64,000 nucleotides of DNA. It comes from Hydrogenophaga sp. GTDB lineage: Bacteria > Pseudomonadota > Gammaproteobacteria > Burkholderiales > Burkholderiaceae_C. The notes under the pieces are model-generated. The model saw nothing but the letters and a program-made list of their open reading frames with translations. It did not search any database and was not told the DNA's origin. Shown here piece after piece: positions 8,964 through 18,851 of the stretch (positions are counted from its first letter, which is position 1; each line of letters starts with the position of its first letter). Location of the stretch: the NCBI GenBank assembly GCA_016790705.1, contig JAEUOT010000043.1, positions 1 through 64,000 of the forward strand. The letters run 5' to 3'. The position numbers were made by a program, and so were the translations under genes.

Positions 8964-9893
8964 TCAGCCCCAGAACATCAGGGCATCGCGGCCCTGGACC
9001 AGCAGTTCAACTTTCTGGCCGACCGGCAGCAGCACCTTGGTCGGCACATGCCCGAACGGCAGGCCGGTCAATACCGGCGTGCGGGTCCGGCTCCTTAGCC
9101 AGTCGATCACTGTCTGCAGCTTGTACCCGCGGTCATGGGGCACGGTCTTGAAGCGGTTGAAGCTGCCCAGCAAGACCACTTTCTGCCGGTCGATGATCCC
9201 CGCATGCAGCAACTGGGTGAGTTGCCGCTCGATCCTGTAGGGATGCTCATTGACGTCTTCCAGGAACAGCGCGCCGCCCTTGATGGCCGGCAGCCACCGC
9301 GTACCCACCAACGAGCACAGCACCGACAGATTGCCTCCCCACAGCGTCGCGCTCTTCAAGTGCAGTTGGGCTCCCTCCCCGCTGCTGGCCTCGGGCAAGG
9401 TGGGCAGGTCCTTCTTCGGCAGAGTCCATCCGGTGCCCTCGCCCATGCCCCCGGTCAAGTCGTCAAAGCAGGCCTCCATGATGTCGTCCGGTGCTTCGGC
9501 TCCGAAGTCCTCACCCAGCGCCGGACCTGCCCAGGTGACTGCGCCGGTCTTGGCCAGCAACGCGCTCTGCAAGGCGGTGAAATCGCTCAGCCCCACGAAA
9601 TGCGTGCCCTTCTCCACCGCCTTGGCCAGCTGTTTGTAGGGCAGCTCCGGCAGGATGCGTGTGAGCCCGTAGCCCCCGCGAGAGATCAGTGCGATGTCGG
9701 CACCGCTTGCGGCCGCCCGGCCGATGGCGGCCAGCCGCGTCGCGTCGTCGCCGGCAAAACGCATGTGGCTGGCCAGGGCGGCTTCGTCCACCTCAACCTC
9801 GTGACCGAGCTGCTGCAGCCGTTTGACGCCACGCCGGAACGCGGCCTTGTCGCGCACCGCGCTGGACGGGGAATAGATGTAGATGTGGCTCAT
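8964..9893 (-). CDS. ldcA: LD-carboxypeptidase (muramoyltetrapeptide carboxypeptidase)
   Basis: A 309-residue serine peptidase of family S66, the normal length. The nucleophile lies in VGLSDFTALQ (about residue 120), the glutamate of the triad in LFLEDVNEHPYR, and the histidine in LTGLPFGH near residue 280. The RGGYG stretch before the nucleophile is also conserved. It removes the terminal D-alanine from cytoplasmic muropeptide tetrapeptides during cell-wall recycling. It lies 18 bp downstream of the tadA fusion on the same strand, so it may share its transcript. Confidence 0.88.
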   Translation of the reverse strand: MSHIYIYSPSSAVRDKAAFRRGVKRLQQLGHEVEVDEAALASHMRFAGDDATRLAAIGRAAASGADIALISRGGYGLTRILPELPYKQLAKAVEKGTHFVGLSDFTALQSALLAKTGAVTWAGPALGEDFGAEAPDDIMEACFDDLTGGMGEGTGWTLPKKDLPTLPEASSGEGAQLHLKSATLWGGNLSVLCSLVGTRWLPAIKGGALFLEDVNEHPYRIERQLTQLLHAGIIDRQKVVLLGSFNRFKTVPHDRGYKLQTVIDWLRSRTRTPVLTGLPFGHVPTKVLLPVGQKVELLVQGRDALMFWG

Positions 9894-9911
9894 GGAATCT
9901 TCGGTTCGCGT

Positions 9912-11896
<1,985 letters not shown>

Positions 11897-11937
11897 GCAG
11901 CACCTCCTGAGGCGGCGTTTGGAGGATCCCATTCTGC

Positions 11938-11967
11938 ACAAATACTGTTTATTTGAACAGTATTTGT
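11938..11967. promoter_or_regulatory. LexA (SOS) box
   Basis: A perfect inverted repeat with 12-base arms, ACAAATACTGTT and AACAGTATTTGT, separated by 6 bases. Its core is CTGT-N8-ACAG with flanking TA on both sides, matching the proteobacterial LexA consensus (TACTGT-N8-ACAGTA). The core ends 47 bp upstream of the RNA-ligase-like start codon at 11896, a position suited to repressing that promoter. No divergent gene starts nearby on the plus strand, so the minus-strand operon is the likely target. Confidence 0.82.
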
Positions 11968-12193
11968 CATTGAACGCGGCATGTTGCGCCGCGCCCGTTC
12001 ACTCCCACTCTATTGTCAATAGCAGGTCGCGTCTCAGAGGAAAAGCCCGCTGTTCGCAAGGCGAGAACAGGCTCGATACCGACAGAACTACCGTCGCATT
12101 CGAGAGCCGTTCACGAGGCTCATCGCTCTCGGACTCTTTCGTTGATGGTTCGCCGCAGCGATTGGAATGCGAAAGTGGCATGTTCTGGGGCGC

Positions 12194-12258
12194 GATGACG
12201 GTATCGGTTGCTCTCACCGGAGGGAGAAGACGGTACTGTATGGGTGGATGACGGTATC
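12194..12258. repeat. Pair of 12-bp direct repeats GATGACGGTATC
   Basis: GATGACGGTATC occurs exactly at 12194-12205 and again at 12247-12258, 53 bp apart (five helical turns). A partial copy (GACGGTAC) lies between them. They sit 140-200 bp upstream of the AlpA gene. This could be a binding site for an element regulator or recombination protein; a chance repeat cannot be excluded. Confidence 0.4.
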
Positions 12259-12313
12259 ACAACCTTCTTTGCTCGGACCTGCTCGGTGCATGCTGATCGT
12301 GTGGATCACTGAT

Positions 12314-12337
12314 GCACGATTTGAGCCTGAATCCAGC
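12314..12337. promoter_or_regulatory. Shared element operator, copy 1 (upstream of alpA)
   Basis: Read on the minus strand, this site begins GCTGGATT and ends in a degenerate right arm (AATCGTGC). It agrees with the mobC site at 49993-50016 in 17 of 24 positions. It lies about 60 bp upstream of the alpA start. A weaker second copy (TTGGGACTGAAATCC) follows at 12339-12353. Confidence 0.55.
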
Positions 12338-12397
12338 ATTGGGACTGAAATCCTTTGCTCTCACAGTGAAGGTGTTGCTTCAACCGGGAGACGCACC

Positions 12398-12628
12398 GTG
12401 CAGCACCTCAACATCAATTCCCCTCAAGACCATAACGCCCCTCCTTCGGCCGCGCTCCTACGCATGCGCGCCGTCATGAAGATCACCGGCCTTGGTCGAT
12501 CAACGATCTATCGCTTGATGGCGAGCCATGAGTTCCCGAACCCAGTGCGGCTCGCTCCGCGCGCCGTGGCATGGCGGAGCGCTGACATTGATTCTTGGAG
12601 CAAGACTCGGCCCATTGTGACTCACTGA
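12398..12628 (+). CDS. alpA: AlpA-family transcriptional regulator
   Basis: A 76-residue MerR-like helix-turn-helix protein of the AlpA/phage excisionase-regulator family. The core is MRAVMKITGLGRSTIYRLM followed by FPNPVRLAPRAVAWRSADIDSW, the standard AlpA wing and C-terminus. The GTG at 12398 is chosen because GGAG lies 7 bases upstream; the open frame continues further back without support. AlpA proteins activate excision or integrase genes of prophages and ICEs. It is the first element gene inside the left boundary and has copies of the shared operator upstream. Confidence 0.88.
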   Translation: MQHLNINSPQDHNAPPSAALLRMRAVMKITGLGRSTIYRLMASHEFPNPVRLAPRAVAWRSADIDSWSKTRPIVTH

Positions 12629-12652
12629 GTACAACGCTTAGTGGGGTGTGCC

Positions 12653-13027
12653 ATGGGCCTAATTCACGATCCGAACACCACACAGTGGCAGCCTGGCGAC
12701 CTGGTCATCCACGACTCGGACGCCAAACGCACGGACATGCTCATGATTGTGCTGGGGCAAGATGCCGCAGGAGTATTTCGAACCCGCTACGCGTTTCCCT
12801 GGGCCCAGCCCAGACCGTGGCGCCGCAAGATATGGCGCAACACGGTCGAGTGGCTTCACGACCCTGCTCGTTTCGGGATCACCGTGCCGCGACTGTCGAG
12901 TCCCTCAAGCGAGAATCTTCAGGGCAGCCCCCAGCATCGTCAGACCGAGAACCACCACACCCCATCGCCATGTGGTGAAGCGGTAGCGGTGGTTCAGCCA
13001 GATAGCCCGACGAAGCCGAGCAACTGA
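12653..13027 (+). CDS. Conserved element protein of unknown function, possibly with an altered C-terminus
   Basis: A 124-residue protein with GTGGGG before the ATG. The first 80 residues look like a folded domain, with QPGDLVIHDSDAKRTDMLMIVLGQD and WRRKIWRNTVEWLHDPARFGI; I have a weak memory of similar small proteins next to alpA in beta-proteobacterial elements. After about residue 83 the sequence becomes low in structure and overlaps, on the opposite strand, the coding sequence of the membrane protein at 12905-13204. The original gene may have been cut here by the insertion of cargo, leaving a fused chance tail. No function is assigned. Confidence 0.6.
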   Translation: MGLIHDPNTTQWQPGDLVIHDSDAKRTDMLMIVLGQDAAGVFRTRYAFPWAQPRPWRRKIWRNTVEWLHDPARFGITVPRLSSPSSENLQGSPQHRQTENHHTPSPCGEAVAVVQPDSPTKPSN

Positions 13028-13204
13028 CAAGGTAAAAGCAGCCACCGCCAACAACGGGCCGACAACACCAAGCGGCACGAGCGATTGAAAAACAATCAGA
13101 ACGACGAGCAGCGGCCAAGCGACCGCGTCCAACACGGCAAGACTCTTCCTGCCGGCCCATTGGGGGGCATCCGGCCCTGGTTCCCGAGCGACCAACAGCC
13201 ACAT
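12905..13204 (-). CDS. Small two- or three-helix membrane protein of unknown function
   Basis: A 99-residue hydrophobic protein. Membrane segments are visible at about residues 24-42 (LDAVAWPLLVVLIVFQSL), 45-62 and 80-97, with a positively charged loop (ARLRRAIWLNHRYRF) between them. The ATG is preceded by GGAGACAC. Its 3' 123 bp overlap the 3' end of the gene at 12653 in antisense; the membrane protein is the more convincing of the two in the shared stretch. It is divergent from the ArgP-like regulator. No family recognised. Confidence 0.6.
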   Translation of the reverse strand: MWLLVAREPGPDAPQWAGRKSLAVLDAVAWPLLVVLIVFQSLVPLGVVGPLLAVAAFTLSVARLRRAIWLNHRYRFTTWRWGVVVLGLTMLGAALKILA

Positions 13205-13450
13205 GGTGTGTCTCCTTGTTCAGCTTTTAGCAGGGTGCCACGTTCCCTCCGTTGATTCATACCGCACGGCAACCGCGTGTAATTTTTGTTGGCGCGCACG
13301 ATCTGTCTTCCCCTTGGAGCAGCCAAAACAAAACACCACTCGTTACCACTCAGAAACGAATGACACCTGAAAACCATCGACACGCTTTTCGTCCGCCCCC
13401 CTAAATGGCGAAGGTTGGCAACCGCGACAGACAGACATTGGGAGGTACCC

Positions 13451-14461
13451 ATGCTGGATCGTGAACAGTTGGAGACTTTTGCGGTGGTGATCGAGCAGCA
13501 AAGCTTTGAAAAGGCGGCGACTGCGTTGAGCATCACCAGGGGTGCTGTGTCACAGCGCATCAAGGCCCTGGAGGAATCGTTGTCCACGGTTCTGGTGCTC
13601 CGGGACCGCCCCATTTCACCGACGTCGGCAGGAGAGGTTCTGTTGCGGTACGTGAAGACGTTGAGGGTCATGGAGGGATCGGCTTTGCAAGAGCTGACGC
13701 CCCAACCCAAGCTGCATGCCCCCATTCCGCTGTCCATTGCGGTGAATGCGGACTCATTGGCTACTTGGTTCCCGGCTGTGCTGAAGGAGTTGCTGTTGAG
13801 CCAACTTGTCGCCCTTGAGGTGGTCGCAGACGATCAGGACCACACCTCGCAGCTGCTGTCTCGCGGTGAAGTCATCGGGTGCATCTCAACCGCTCCCAAA
13901 GCGGCCGATGGGTTCATCGCTGAACGCCTGGGCGCCATGGAGTACCGCTGTTATGCCACGCCCGAATTCGCTTCACGAGCCTTCCCTGACGGTTTGACTG
14001 TCCCAGCGGTCCTGGCCGCGCCGGCCGTCCTCTTCAACCGCAAAGACTCCCTTCACGACGACTTCTTGAAGAGCCGGTTCGGGTTTTCGATTGACCGATA
14101 CACCAAGCACTTTTTGCCGTCGCCGGTCGCCTTGCTCGAAGGCGTAGCCATGGGCGCCGGCTATGGCCTGGTTCCGAGCAGCCAGGCCAGGCCACTGGTG
14201 GAAAGCGGGCAACTGGTGGACCTGTGTCCCCAACACGCGGTCATGGTGGATCTGTACTGGCACCACTGGGAACTCGAACCGCCCTTGGCCCATGACGTGA
14301 CAGCCTTGATCGTGAAGGTGGCTCATCGTGAACTGATCTCAGTTTTGTCCAACGAATCGGTGGTGGTGCTTGCCGAGCCGAACGGATCAATGGCAGGACT
14401 TCGTCACGCCAGCTCCGCGAAGGCCGGCAACACAGCGAAAGCCGACTGCAACACCGAATGA
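13451..14461 (+). CDS. LysR-family regulator, ArgP/LysG-like
   Basis: A 336-residue regulator; GGGAGGT lies directly before the ATG at 13451. The N-terminal winged helix-turn-helix is clear (FEKAATALSITRGAVSQRIKALEE, residues about 20-43). The effector domain carries ArgP-subfamily hallmarks: LSIAVNADSLATWFPAVL, GCISTAPKAADGF, LGAMEYRCYATPEF, and FNRKD. ArgP proteins sense lysine or arginine and activate exporters. Here the adjacent gene is an SSS-like transporter, transcribed convergently with a 75-bp 3' overlap, so it may regulate that transporter and desaturase unit. Effector unknown. Confidence 0.82.
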   Translation: MLDREQLETFAVVIEQQSFEKAATALSITRGAVSQRIKALEESLSTVLVLRDRPISPTSAGEVLLRYVKTLRVMEGSALQELTPQPKLHAPIPLSIAVNADSLATWFPAVLKELLLSQLVALEVVADDQDHTSQLLSRGEVIGCISTAPKAADGFIAERLGAMEYRCYATPEFASRAFPDGLTVPAVLAAPAVLFNRKDSLHDDFLKSRFGFSIDRYTKHFLPSPVALLEGVAMGAGYGLVPSSQARPLVESGQLVDLCPQHAVMVDLYWHHWELEPPLAHDVTALIVKVAHRELISVLSNESVVVLAEPNGSMAGLRHASSAKAGNTAKADCNTE

Positions 14462-15649
14462 CGCGGCGAGTCCGGCCAACAAGGAGCTGATATCGGCCTG
14501 CTGTGGTACCAGTCCCCACCAACTGGCGACATAAACACCACCCGACACTACAAATCCAGCAATCAAGGTTGCTCTGGCGTGTTGAGCGGGCAACCGGATG
14601 TTCGCCAACAGCGCGACAAAGCAAACACCAATGCTGGCCAGATAGACGATATTGACCGACACCATGGTTTGTACGATGCCCTGATCTCGCGAGGCAAGCA
14701 TTGCCCCCAACATCAGACCTGCAGCCGAAGCGAAACCTGGCCGCCTTGTGCTGGGCAGAATCGTGCTGATGGCTGAAGCCATCGCTCGCAAAATCGCGGC
14801 GCCCGAGCCCAGAGCGGCCAGGGACAGCGCCACCAACATTCCCGGCCCCAAAACACCCATGAGGTCGCCCGCCTTGCGGGACAGCACCCAAGGAATGACT
14901 TGCTTCCCGTCGGGCATGTTTGCCAGCGCTCCGGATGACTGCATCGCCACCACAACCGCTGCGGGCAAAAATCCTATGAGGATCAGAGCCAATCCCGCCA
15001 AGACACATCCGATCACCGCGCTTCGAGCGGTTCGACCTGACAGCACGAACTGGTGGTAATCCGCCCCTGTGACCACCAAGAGGCCGACGGCAACCGACAT
15101 GGTGCTCACCTGGGAGGCTGTGTAGGTGTCCAAGTCCTCAAAAAATCTTGGCACCGCCTGCCAATAAAGGGGCACTCCGTCAGCGGCGACAAGTGCGTAC
15201 ACCAGAACCAACCCACTCATCAGCAGGCATCCTGCGAATACGCGCGAGGCCATGTGGAGGCTCATGTGCGCTGCAGCGTAAACCAGCCCGAGCACCATGA
15301 ACAGGCCATACGGATCAGGGATGCCCAGCAAGCGAGCGGCGGCCACGCCCCCATGAATTTGCGCCGCGAGCACCCCCGCCATCCACACCAGCGAGAGCAC
15401 GGCCACCAAGCCACGCAGGCTCGATCCGTAAGCGCGACCGAACAAGTCCCATACCGACAAGCCGGACCGCCACAGCGGTTTGGCGGCCACCGCCAACGCC
15501 AGCATGCCCACGCCAGTCGCCATACCGTAGATGCTGCCGGCCATTCCGTGTGTCAGCGCCAGTTCGCCAGAGCCGAACAAAAATCCAATGCCGTAGCTGG
15601 CCGACACCAACAAGGCCACGATCTGGACGCTGCTCAAAACGCGTTCCAT
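14387..15649 (-). CDS. Sodium:solute symporter-like (LeuT-fold) transporter
   Basis: A 420-residue polytopic membrane protein with about 11-12 hydrophobic segments. The first, SVQIVALLVSASYGIGFLFG, has the broken-helix glycine pattern of sodium:solute symporters; GLLVVTGADYHQFVLSGRT is typical of the middle of this family. The start at 15649 shares its bases with the desaturase stop (TGATG), so translation is coupled. The 3' end overlaps the ArgP-like gene in antisense by 75 bp. The transported solute is unknown. Coupling to a desaturase is unusual and may point to a lipid or lipid-precursor substrate, but this is inference. Confidence 0.7.
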   Translation of the reverse strand: MERVLSSVQIVALLVSASYGIGFLFGSGELALTHGMAGSIYGMATGVGMLALAVAAKPLWRSGLSVWDLFGRAYGSSLRGLVAVLSLVWMAGVLAAQIHGGVAAARLLGIPDPYGLFMVLGLVYAAAHMSLHMASRVFAGCLLMSGLVLVYALVAADGVPLYWQAVPRFFEDLDTYTASQVSTMSVAVGLLVVTGADYHQFVLSGRTARSAVIGCVLAGLALILIGFLPAAVVVAMQSSGALANMPDGKQVIPWVLSRKAGDLMGVLGPGMLVALSLAALGSGAAILRAMASAISTILPSTRRPGFASAAGLMLGAMLASRDQGIVQTMVSVNIVYLASIGVCFVALLANIRLPAQHARATLIAGFVVSGGVYVASWWGLVPQQADISSLLAGLAASFGVAVGFRCVAGLRGAGVTKSCH

Positions 15650-16593
15650 CACGCCACCGCCCTGCTCTGCCACTCGGTTGTCACCGCATTTCCTCGGCGG
15701 AAGTAGGCACTGCAGATGTGCGAGCGATCCTCAAACATCGGAACCTGACGAAGCAATGCGTGAGCCTCGGGCAACCTGTAGTACGGCACGGCAGGCAGCA
15801 GATGATGGGTGAGGTGGTAGCCGTTGTTGCGTGGATGAATGATCCAACGCCAAGGTCCGTGACAGACCATGTCACGGGTGAAACCAAAAACCCCACCGGG
15901 TAGCAGCCCGAAGTGATCGCACATCTCACGGAAAGTGGTGATGCAATGGAACAGCGTCGCACGCGCGATCAACCAAAGGGACATGAAGACCAGTGCGAAA
16001 TCACCTCCGATCAACCATATCAGCAAACCGCAAAAGTATGCCCACCAGCCAAGGATGAACGCCTTGCTCCGCCAGCCGACCTCGTGGTCAAGCAGGTGAC
16101 CGCCCAGTGAGCCCCGCCAGGTAGTCTTGGAAAACAGGCACCGGGCGTAGCTGACGATCCAGGACGAGGGCAGATGGTCCTGCCCCGGAATCAGGTCAGG
16201 GTCGCCTTGCACACGGCCCAGTTCCAGGTGGTGTTGAAAGTGCGCCTCCCGGTATCGGGAAAGGCTGGCAAACAGCAGTGGCGCCACCAGCACCCTTGCG
16301 ATCAAATCGTTCTTGGCTTTCTCCCGCCAGATATTCCGGTGACCTGCGTCGTGAAGGATGTTCCCCAGCGCCCTTTGCCGGTTGGCCAACACCAGCACAG
16401 CCAAAGGAACGAACATCACATCCAGCCACACGACAGCTGCAACAGCGCCAACGATGAGCACCCAGTCGAACGCAATATCGATCAACACGCGTGCCGGGTG
16501 AAGCTTGAACAACTCGCTGTAGGGGCTGCCCTGCTGTCTCAGCTGCTGGCGAAGATTGGCCATGTCCGCGAGGACTTCGGAAGTCGGTGCCAT
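15649..16593 (-). CDS. Membrane fatty acid desaturase family protein
   Basis: A 314-residue di-iron membrane enzyme. The three histidine boxes are HDAGH (about residue 82), HFQHH (about 115) and HLTHH (about 258), in the right spacing and with hydrophobic segments between them. The WRWIIHPRNNGYHLTHH end matches the FADS-like/sphingolipid-type desaturase family. The ATG at 16593 is chosen because GAAGGAG lies 7 bases upstream. It would introduce a double bond or a hydroxyl into an acyl chain at the inner membrane. It is the first gene of a two-gene unit with the transporter and is divergent from the ACT gene. Confidence 0.85.
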   Translation of the reverse strand: MAPTSEVLADMANLRQQLRQQGSPYSELFKLHPARVLIDIAFDWVLIVGAVAAVVWLDVMFVPLAVLVLANRQRALGNILHDAGHRNIWREKAKNDLIARVLVAPLLFASLSRYREAHFQHHLELGRVQGDPDLIPGQDHLPSSWIVSYARCLFSKTTWRGSLGGHLLDHEVGWRSKAFILGWWAYFCGLLIWLIGGDFALVFMSLWLIARATLFHCITTFREMCDHFGLLPGGVFGFTRDMVCHGPWRWIIHPRNNGYHLTHHLLPAVPYYRLPEAHALLRQVPMFEDRSHICSAYFRRGNAVTTEWQSRAVA

Positions 16594-16858
16594 GTGGACA
16601 CTCCTTCTCAACGTGCTCTGCCGTAGGGTGCCCGGCTGCAGAAGCAGTGGATGGCGGGGTCTGTTCCGGGCTGCGCCAGACGGTAGCAGGACATCCCGCA
16701 GAAACGCCGTGGTTTAGGAACTTTGGCTCCGTGTCAATTCAGCTAAATCGGCCCTGCCAGGAGCACGGATGCGCATTTCTGCACGTGCCGGACATGCGCC
16801 CGCCACCCATAATCAAGGCCGAAAAGCCTACCCGTTGCCCTATGCAGGAGAAGATCTG

Positions 16859-17272
16859 ATGAGTGGAGAAACAGACCACGTTCGGCTGCAGCAGATGATG
16901 GCGCCTGACCTTCGGCCGGAGACCTACGTCTACTGCACCTTCCAGGACCATCGACTTCCCGATGAACTCTCTCCGATCTGCACGTTCCGGGAGTCGGAAG
17001 GCCTCACCGCCATCGTGGAGCGCGCCCAAGCCGTGCGTGCCAAGGTACCCTTCATCTTCGAGGCCAAGCTCATCACCTTGACCGTGCATTCGTCGCTGGA
17101 GGCCATCGGGTTTCTGGCCACGATCTCCAAGGCCTTGGCCAAGGCTGGTATCCCGTGCAACGCGGTCGCCGCCTTCCACCACGACCATCTGTTCATACCG
17201 GTTGATCGGGCCGACGATGCATTCGCTCTGCTGGAGGCCCTGAGCCAGAGCCACACAGCGGCCACAGCGTGA
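16859..17272 (+). CDS. ACT-like domain protein (COG3602-type)
   Basis: A 137-residue cytoplasmic protein; GCAGGAG precedes the ATG at 16859. It has two ACT-like halves: residues about 8-65 (PETYVYCTFQDHRLPDELSPICTFRESEGLT in part) and 70-130 (LITLTVHSSLEAIGFLATISKALAKAGI, then NAVAAFHHDHLFIPV). This arrangement is that of small stand-alone ACT proteins, which are thought to bind amino acids. No partner enzyme is nearby, but an ArgP-like regulator is three genes away. Role unknown. Confidence 0.72.
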   Translation: MSGETDHVRLQQMMAPDLRPETYVYCTFQDHRLPDELSPICTFRESEGLTAIVERAQAVRAKVPFIFEAKLITLTVHSSLEAIGFLATISKALAKAGIPCNAVAAFHHDHLFIPVDRADDAFALLEALSQSHTAATA

Positions 17273-17472
17273 CGCGGTTCGCGCACGAGGCTTTCGCCGT
17301 TTAGCTGCGCTGAACCGGCTGCAGAAATGGTCGCCCTGGCCCGATTTCCTTTGACACCGCGCAACGGACTTGTCTACCCTTCCCTCCATCCAGTCCATTG
17401 AGACTTGATGCGAGGGCCGCGCGGTATCAGCACTGCGCGACCTGTTGGTCAACCAGACCTGCAGGAGTGAGG

Positions 17473-17910
17473 ATGAACAACCGTCCACTTCCCGTGATGT
17501 CGCCGCCAGCACCTTCGGGGTTGACCGGCCGCTCCGTGAAACGCCGCATCGACCCGATTGACGCGCCCGCCCGCCCCCTGGGTGCCAAGCGTTCGGCACT
17601 GTTCGCCAAACGCGCCGACGCGGCCTCGTGGGCGATCAATCGTCCCCCTGAACCGGTCGCGGCTGGGGATACGCTGCTTTCCAGCTGTGATGGTTCCGCC
17701 TCCTTCCTGCTTCGCGCCACCACCTATGGCCTGCTGATGGAGCGCACACAGGGGCAAGCGACAGGCATACGACTTGTGCAGACCATGGTGTTCCTTGACC
17801 AGAAGAGCTTTGACCACTGGTGTGCAGTGGAACCCATGCGGTTTGAAGATGGCCTGCTGTACGGGAAGCTGGTGCGCTCCGGTCATGCAGCATTCGCAGA
17901 CGAACGCTGA
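17473..17910 (+). CDS. Unknown protein upstream of a LuxR-type regulator
   Basis: A 145-residue protein. The ATG at 17473 follows AGGAGTGAGG. The first 60 residues are Pro, Arg and Ala-rich and probably disordered; residues 65-145 look folded (SFLLRATTYGLLMERTQG, LVQTMVFLDQKSFDHWCAVEPMRFEDGLLYGKLVR). No signal peptide or known motif. Its last 26 bp overlap the start of the LuxR-type gene, implying co-translation and perhaps a joint function. I do not recognise the family. Confidence 0.6.
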   Translation: MNNRPLPVMSPPAPSGLTGRSVKRRIDPIDAPARPLGAKRSALFAKRADAASWAINRPPEPVAAGDTLLSSCDGSASFLLRATTYGLLMERTQGQATGIRLVQTMVFLDQKSFDHWCAVEPMRFEDGLLYGKLVRSGHAAFADER

Positions 17911-18667
17911 CGCCGATTTTTTGGCCGGGCCATTGAGCGCTGCCGTGGCCGATGTGCGCGTCCTGGAGCTGCTTCCTCGAATCTCCGAGGTGACGTCCAC
18001 CGGTGAGGTGATGTCCTTGTTCAGAGAAGCCGTGGCAGGCCTTGGCGCAGATGCTGGCTACTTCGTCAGCTGCCTAAGGGACGATGCGACCCGATCCTCA
18101 GTTCGGTCCCTGTGGTCCTGCGAACCGTCGTGGGCAGCGGACTACGCATCTCACCGCTGGTTCGAGCACGATCTCTGGTTGCGGTACGCATCGACCGATG
18201 CAGAGCCCATCCGATCCTGCACGCTGGTTTGCGCCTCCAACGAAGAAGAAGCATTCGTTCAAGCGGCGGCTGCGAATGGCTTCGCGTCCGCCCTGATCGC
18301 TCCGGCACCCAGCCCCGTCGGTCTGTCACGGGTCGGAGTCCTGTGCCTGGGGTCAGCAGATCCTGGGAGATTTGATGGTTCCCGCTATCCCTGGATACGG
18401 GTGCTGGCACGGGCGCTCGCCATGGAACTCCATCACTGGATCGCAAAATCGATGCGAGAGGAACTGCTCCAAGGCGTGCGCCTGACGGATGCCGATCTGG
18501 ACCTTCTGCGCCACGAGGCCGCAGGCCACAGCAGCAAGATCATCGGCACGGCCATGAGTCTTGAAGCCAAAACCATCGACTGCCGGTTTCAGCGCCTCAA
18601 TGCCAAGCTGGGTGCACCGGATCGAAGAACTGCCGTCCGCATCGCGCGTCTGTACGGTTTGCTGTAG
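17885..18667 (+). CDS. LuxR-type regulator with autoinducer-binding-like domain
   Basis: 260 residues from the ATG at 17885. Residues about 35-170 match the autoinducer-binding fold: WAADYASHRWFEHDLWLRYAS and, later, EEAFVQAAAANGFASALIAPAPSP are placed as in acyl-homoserine lactone receptors. Residues 195-260 are the LuxR helix-turn-helix (LTDADLDLLRHEAAGHSSKIIG, KTIDCRFQRLNAKLGAPDRRTAV). No luxI synthase is present in the window, so it is a solo receptor. It overlaps the preceding gene by 26 bp. The HTH is somewhat diverged (TIDCRFQR for the usual TVKFHLSN). Confidence 0.8.
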   Translation: MQHSQTNADADFLAGPLSAAVADVRVLELLPRISEVTSTGEVMSLFREAVAGLGADAGYFVSCLRDDATRSSVRSLWSCEPSWAADYASHRWFEHDLWLRYASTDAEPIRSCTLVCASNEEEAFVQAAAANGFASALIAPAPSPVGLSRVGVLCLGSADPGRFDGSRYPWIRVLARALAMELHHWIAKSMREELLQGVRLTDADLDLLRHEAAGHSSKIIGTAMSLEAKTIDCRFQRLNAKLGAPDRRTAVRIARLYGLL

Positions 18668-18851
18668 TCAACGGTGCGATGTGGGGGGGCAGCTTGAGGC
18701 TGACAGCGGCCGTTGAGCAACGTCCGCTTTGCAGAACTGTCGCTATGGCAAGGTGTCGAAACGACGATGGCACGGATACCTCGTCCCATCGGAAATGCTA
18801 TGGGGTTCGATGCTGAGATACTTCTGATACTGAAGAGAATCAGGAGGAAAC

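Larger units (their letters stand above)
11968..12397. other. Junction region between chromosomal flank and mobile element
   Basis: 430 bp with no supported gene. It lies where chromosomal housekeeping genes give way to AlpA and mobile-element genes, so the left end of the element probably falls here, although I found no attachment repeat. It holds two exact 12-bp direct repeats (see separate entry) and one copy of the shared palindromic element at 12314-12337, with a weaker second copy at about 12339-12353. Confidence 0.5.
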
